NCBI GenBank assembly: GCA_951799445.1 | Contig: OX637288.1 | Span: 4,962,501-5,026,500, forward strand | Direction: 5' to 3' | DNA length: 64,000 nucleotides | Origin: Pseudisothecium myosuroides | Taxonomy: Eukaryota > Streptophyta > Bryopsida > Hypnales > Lembophyllaceae | In this document: piece by piece, positions 59,718 to 64,000 of the stretch | Numbering within the stretch: position 1 is the stretch's first letter | How the letters are laid out: each line of letters opens with the position of its first letter | Program-made: the position numbers and the translations under genes | The notes under the pieces: model-generated | Databases searched by the model: none | The model's input: the letters and a program-made list of their open reading frames with translations, nothing else | What the model was told of the DNA's origin: nothing

Positions 59718-60638
59718 CCCCTAAAGGACCGGTATGCGTTTTTTGGCTGTATGGAAATTTTGGGCAGGTACATGTGACTATAGATTTTCATATTTTAAGC
59801 TAAAATTTTAATAGAAGGTGGGCGCGAGGAATATCTTTCATATGCACTAAATTTCATGACATTTGGAAATAGGAGTCAAAAGTTATGGCCAAATATGTAA
59901 CTTTTTTTCGTAACTGGGCAGTTCCGGCAGATCAGAAAAAAAATACTTTTTTCAAAAATAAAAATTTGAAATTGGTTTTCTAGAGTTATATATACGTGGA
60001 AAGCTTTGAATCATTCCATTTTGACCAATGAGTCAAAAGTTATGAAGGTTTTTAGTTTGCGGGCAGTTATGGATTCTCTACTCTAAAATAAACTTTCAAA
60101 TTGTTTATTTCACTCAATTTTTAATATTTTTTGAAAAAAAAAAAATCATAGGATGTAGGCAGTTTATTACAACATTACAACCATTGGGATTGACATTTTT
60201 CAGTTCCATAATTAAATTCTTAACAATTTAGTATTTTGGATCATTCTCTACTTCTTTCTACTTACTATTTTTTTTGTATATGTTGTACAATTCCAAATGA
60301 TTTGAAATTTTTAAGCATGTAGCCAACTTGTTTAGGAAAAAGAATCCAATGAAGCACCACCATTTTGGACATTTTTTCATACAAATGTGACCTTGTGAAG
60401 TACAACTGCCCTATTTTTCGCAGGGAAAAAAAAAAGATTTTTGCCAATTCAAATGCTAATATCTTCCAATCCGCATAGTGGAAAATTCTGAATTTTTTTC
60501 CACATCTTCTAAAACTAGTTTACTATAAGATCCTATGGTTACATGTGTCAAAAAAAAAATTCAAAAATTTGGTACTTGTACTAAAAATGGCAATTTTTGA
60601 GTGTTTTCGGTGAAAACATAATCATGGAACTTTAGGGA
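59718..60638. mobile_element. TTAA-family element, 921 bp, flanked by ATAA
   Basis: The left end is CCCCTAAAGGACC. The right end, inverted, reads TCCCTAAAGTTCC. ATAA lies outside both ends (59,714-59,717 and 60,639-60,642), giving a non-palindromic 4-bp flank. It is close in length to the 925-bp copy at 57.6 kb. No ORF. Confidence 0.6.
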
Positions 60639-60659
60639 ATAAAGGAGAATTGAGTTGAG

Positions 60660-61020
60660 ATTCTAGAGGAAAAAAAATTCAAAAAAATTCATTTTTATTC
60701 TTTAAAAAGTTGTTAAATAGAAATAGGTACAAGATAGAAGGAAAATCTAAATTATTAATATCTCTAAAATGGAATTAAAATGCACTAATTCCAATGGTGA
60801 GATTGTTCAAGCAAGCAAACTAAACCATGCACGTAGTATTATTTTTTTTTAATTGTACAAATTTCATTCAAAAATGAATTCTACAAGTTATTTTTTCAAG
60901 AAGATGCTCCAATTGCCCCAAAAACAAGATTGTCCATAACTTTCTTCTAACAAATCCAAATGGAATGAATCAAAGCTTTCCATGTAGACAAAAATATAAT
61001 CTATAAGAAAAAAAATTAAA
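60660..61020 (+). repeat. Partial copy of the long TTAA-family interior
   Basis: Same blocks as 41.95-42.30 kb in the same orientation: CATTCAAAAATGAATTCTAC, GAATGAATCAAAGCTT, ATGTAGACAAAAATATAATC. The terminal sequences are missing. Confidence 0.65.
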
Positions 61021-61086
61021 ATCAAAATTTTTGAAATTTCTTTTGTTGCCCCCTGTCCCCTATTTTGAGCAATTGAGCTTATTTGG

Positions 61087-63500
61087 TGTGAGCTCCCAAT
61101 TTGTCACTTGGGACTCGTAGAAATTATTTTTTTGGAAATTTGCAATTTAAAGTTGATAAAAGTATAGAAAAATCCATAAAAAGAGTGTAGAACCGAAATA
61201 GGGTTGTGTCATACCCATTATAGTACTTGGTCTAGATTTGTGTTTTTTACTTAGAATCCCCCAAATCTTGCCTAAAAATAGTATAGAAATAACGGAAAGG
61301 TTAGATTTGGAGGATTCGAGTCACACAGCCCCAAAAGGGCTAAATCCCACCATGAATGTGGCGATTCATGGCTAGGTCGGTCCGAGGGATCCACAGCGAG
61401 GCCACTAGGTCGGGTCCTAGAGTTAGATTTAGAATTCCCCATTAAATCGACGAATTCCCAAATCCCGATTGTTAGCATGCAGGAGCCACTCACGCAAGAC
61501 CAGGCCCGTGGAGGAATCTATAGCCCAGGGATCGTGTTCTAGGGTGAATCCCATGTCATGAGTCCAACGGCGAAATCGGTTCGCCAAGATTCCTCCACCT
61601 GCAGAAGATTCCCGCACCATCGCTAATACAAGGAGATGTCCAGTTTTAATCTCCATTGACCAATCGTGCCAGGTACGGAAACACACCCGCACATCTTTCA
61701 TGCGACTCCCTGAGAGGTCACGTGAAAAATCCCGGCATCTTCCGACTTGCAGAAGAACCTTTTCCGGGTGGTCAACCCTCCTAACCTCCAACGGGAATTT
61801 CATGGAAATTACCCAGGTTACAATAAAATCTCACTAAAAATTAGACTAGCTTGTTTTATGTTAATAATGCGCTCCGTGAAGTTTCACGACATTCCGATAG
61901 CGGCAAGTACCCGAACCGGCGAGATTCCTCGGGAATTAACCACGTGGCGGGGTCCCCGCCACGTTGACCGGCATTCTGGGACCATACGATGGCAAAACGA
62001 AGTCAACCAAAAGTCCTTCCCGACTCTCTCGCACCTACCGGAGACCCTAGGCTATTCACATTTCTCAAAATAGGAGACCCCCAAGATCTAGGATTTTACT
62101 ACGATTTGGTTTTTAAATTAAATTAGCCTACGATGGGTTTTTGACCTCGGTACGGGGGGTAAGGGTATATAGGACTAAACACGGCGATCTGGACCCAACG
62201 GCGCAATCCGTTCGGCGATTGGAGCTAATCTCCAAAAGTTAGGATGTTGGTCCAGCATAGATGGTAGAAGTAGAAATTTAGGATGTAGGATGAAAATCTT
62301 TGAGGATGAAGATGAAAATCCCCGTTGATAAGGTTACCTTAGAACTCTAGAAGGAGGGGTGAGCCCTTGGAAATCTATATAAGGGCCCCATTTCTCTCTC
62401 TAGAACACCCCCAATTCTTGTTTTGGGTCCATGGGTCCAAGTTATTTTGGATATTTTGGCGTTTGAAGCCAAAAACCTCTACGGTGTTTTCGGAGCACTT
62501 TTGGCTCCATTGTTGCTTATTTTCAAGCTTTGAAGGTCCTTGGGGGTCCTTCTACTTTGCTTGGTGTCCTCTTTTGTGAAGTTTTGGTACCTTGTTGTGA
62601 GTGGAGAGCCTCTCTCTCCTTCTTGTACGTGTTGTGATCTAACTTGTGAAGTTTAAGAGTCCTTTTTTTGTATCTTGCACTAATCCTAAAGTCACCCCCC
62701 ACCGTACCTTGGCGATGCCGCTTTGGGGGGCCTTTAGCGTGTGAGCTTTGTGTTGCCACGTGGTCTAACTTGTGTGTTTTCTCTTTGTGTTTTTTTCTTA
62801 CACCCTCATCTAACCTTCTCCTTGTTGAGTGGACCCCCCTCCGGGACGGCGAAGCTTTGAATTCACGTGTGGTTTTTTTCTTTAAAAGTTTAGCTTTTCC
62901 CTCTTCTAAAGTCTCTCTCATTGTGTGGACCCCCCTCCGGGACGGTGAAGCTTTGAACTCACGTGTGGTTTTTCTTTAAAAGTTTAGCTTTTCCCTCTTC
63001 TAAAGTCTCTCTCATTGTGTGGACCCCCCTCCGGAACGGCGAAGCTTTGAACTAGTGACAAAGTAGAAGTCCTAAAGCGTGTGTTAAAAGAATAGACGGC
63101 AGAGCTTTGAACCCCCGGGGAATCTAGAAGTCCTAAAGTTGGTGTTAAAACCAATTTTACGGCGAAGCTTTGCACCTCCCCCGTGTTTAAATCCAAAGTC
63201 TAGTTTCCAAGACCTTTGTGGAAACCTCCAGAGTTTAGCTTCCAAGATAGGTAGGATCCTTTGCACTTAGTAAAGTTTAGTCATTTCCCAAAGTTTAAGA
63301 GAGTTTAGTGGTTCCCCAAAGTTTTATTTAGTTAGTTGTATCCCAAAAATCTTAGTGGATCTAGCACCCCCCAAAGTTCTATCCCCCCCTAGGTTAGCAA
63401 GAATCTAGTCTTTTTATTTAGCCTTAGCCAAAATTCCAGTCTCTTTAGCCTTAGTCAAGAATATAGTCTTTTTATTTAGCCTTAGCTAAAATTCCAGTCT
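61087..63500 (+). repeat. LTR-like repeat, copy B
   Basis: Starts TGTGAGCTCCCAATTTGTCA and matches copy A (49,741) block by block, including AAAATCTCACTAAAAATTAG, CGACATTCCGATAGC, a TATATAAGGG box at about 62,375 followed by TCTCTCTCTAG, and GGCGATGCCGCTTTGGGGGG. Copy B is more GC-rich and has extra tandem repeats. The right border is not fixed. The ORFs here are not recognisable proteins. Confidence 0.6.
62829..63055. repeat. Tandem repeat of about 95 bp, 2.3 units
   Basis: Units begin at 62,829, 62,925 and 63,019 with GTGGACCCCCCTCCGG, then CGAAGCTTTGAA and TTTAAAAGTTTAGCTTTTCC. More degenerate ACGGCAGAGCTTTGAA units follow to about 63,180. Confidence 0.9.
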
Positions 63501-63527
63501 TTTAGCCTTAGTCAAAAATCGAGTTTC

Positions 63528-63657
63528 CAGAACCAGCATACGGCCAGCCAACATCAGAACCAGCATACGAGCCAGCCAACATCAGAACCAGCATAACGAG
63601 CCAGCCAACATCAGACCAGCATAACGAGCCAGCCAACAATCAGAACCAGCATAACAG
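63528..63657. repeat. Minisatellite of about 32 bp, four units
   Basis: Units read AGAACCAGCATACGAGCC then AGCCAACATC, with small indels between units. Confidence 0.9.
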
Positions 63658-63737
63658 AAAAAAAAAATTAATTAAATTTTTTTAATTAATTGGCCGACCC
63701 CCCAGCTAGCCAGCCAGCCGGGAAGGCCAGCAGGCTC

Positions 63738-63800
63738 TCGGTCCAGCAGCTCTCTCGGTCCAGCAGCTCTCTCGGTCCAGCAGGCTCTCGGTACAGCAGG
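63738..63800. repeat. Minisatellite of about 20 bp, four units
   Basis: Repeats of CTCTCGGTCCAGCAG with one GGTACAGCAG variant. A near-palindromic AATTAATTAAATTTTTTTAA stretch precedes it at about 63,666-63,690. Confidence 0.85.
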
Positions 63801-64000
63801 AGGGCTGGGGCCATTCGGCTCCTCCCCAAATTTTTGATTCTCTCTTTTTTTTTTTTTTTTTGGTTTTCCCAAACCAGAACACAAACAAAGACAAACCAAA
63901 CCAAAAGCATGTTGGACTAATTTTGTGCTAAGTGGGGTTGAAGTAGGATTAGGGCAAAAAATACAAAAGGGAGGAGGGAGAAATAGAGGTTGCCATTCCA

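Noticed and set aside
62523..62979. ORFs of 103-132 codons on both strands
   Set aside because: They lie in tandemly repeated, GC-richer LTR-like DNA and read the same repeat several times; no domain visible.
63528..63657. Regularly spaced repeats that superficially resemble a CRISPR array
   Set aside because: Units are contiguous with no unique spacers, and this is plant nuclear DNA; it is a minisatellite.
63672..63920. Cluster of overlapping ORFs on both strands
   Set aside because: Generated by the 20-bp minisatellite and a poly-T run.

Overview
The window is nuclear DNA of a land plant. Spliced genes have canonical GT/AG introns of about 100-450 bp, and their protein families are plant ones: NUP214, a plastid-type TPR membrane protein, and a NEMF/Rqc2 relic. 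They lie in very AT-rich DNA crowded with small inverted-repeat transposons. Short introns, a bacterial-type Ohr gene and a DPY30-motif gene (a motif common in flagellar proteins) would fit a non-seed plant such as a bryophyte. That lineage call is inference; no marker fixes it.

Layout. 0.2-2.0 kb, minus strand: remains or core of a short multi-exon gene whose last exons rebuild a DPY30 motif. 3.2-6.9 kb: transposon cluster with a 1.29-kb mariner/Stowaway-type element that contains a second element flanked by TTAA. 7.6-18.4 kb, plus strand: a complete 19-exon NUP214 nucleoporin gene, reconstructed in frame throughout (1902 residues). 19.9-22.2 kb: an intron-containing, broken copy of the C-terminal half of NEMF/Rqc2, between two inverted copies of one MITE. 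24.6 kb: a 203-bp near-perfect palindrome with CACTA ends and a 3-bp target duplication. 27.3-28.2 kb, plus strand: two-exon Ohr/OsmC peroxidase with a mitochondrial-type presequence. 28.7-29.9 kb: a decayed DD34E Tc1 transposon in the convergent gap. 30.2-32.8 kb, minus strand: a six-exon TPR protein with a plastid-type N-terminus and a C-terminal membrane segment, and two G-boxes upstream.

33-64 kb is mostly gene-poor repeat DNA. It holds one intact-looking ORF (46.5-47.6 kb, alternating TPR units), two diverged copies of an LTR-like sequence about 11 kb apart (from 49.7 and 61.1 kb), a 1.07-kb inverted repeat (53.66-54.73 kb), several more TTAA-flanked elements, and a fragmentary ORF pair near 56.5-56.9 kb.

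The genes do not form one pathway. They serve nuclear transport, hydroperoxide detoxification and a plastid membrane function. The most unusual content is the mobile DNA: a family with TTAA target sites and CCC termini that looks piggyBac-like (a superfamily hardly known from plants), a DD34E Tc1 element, and two large foldback structures.
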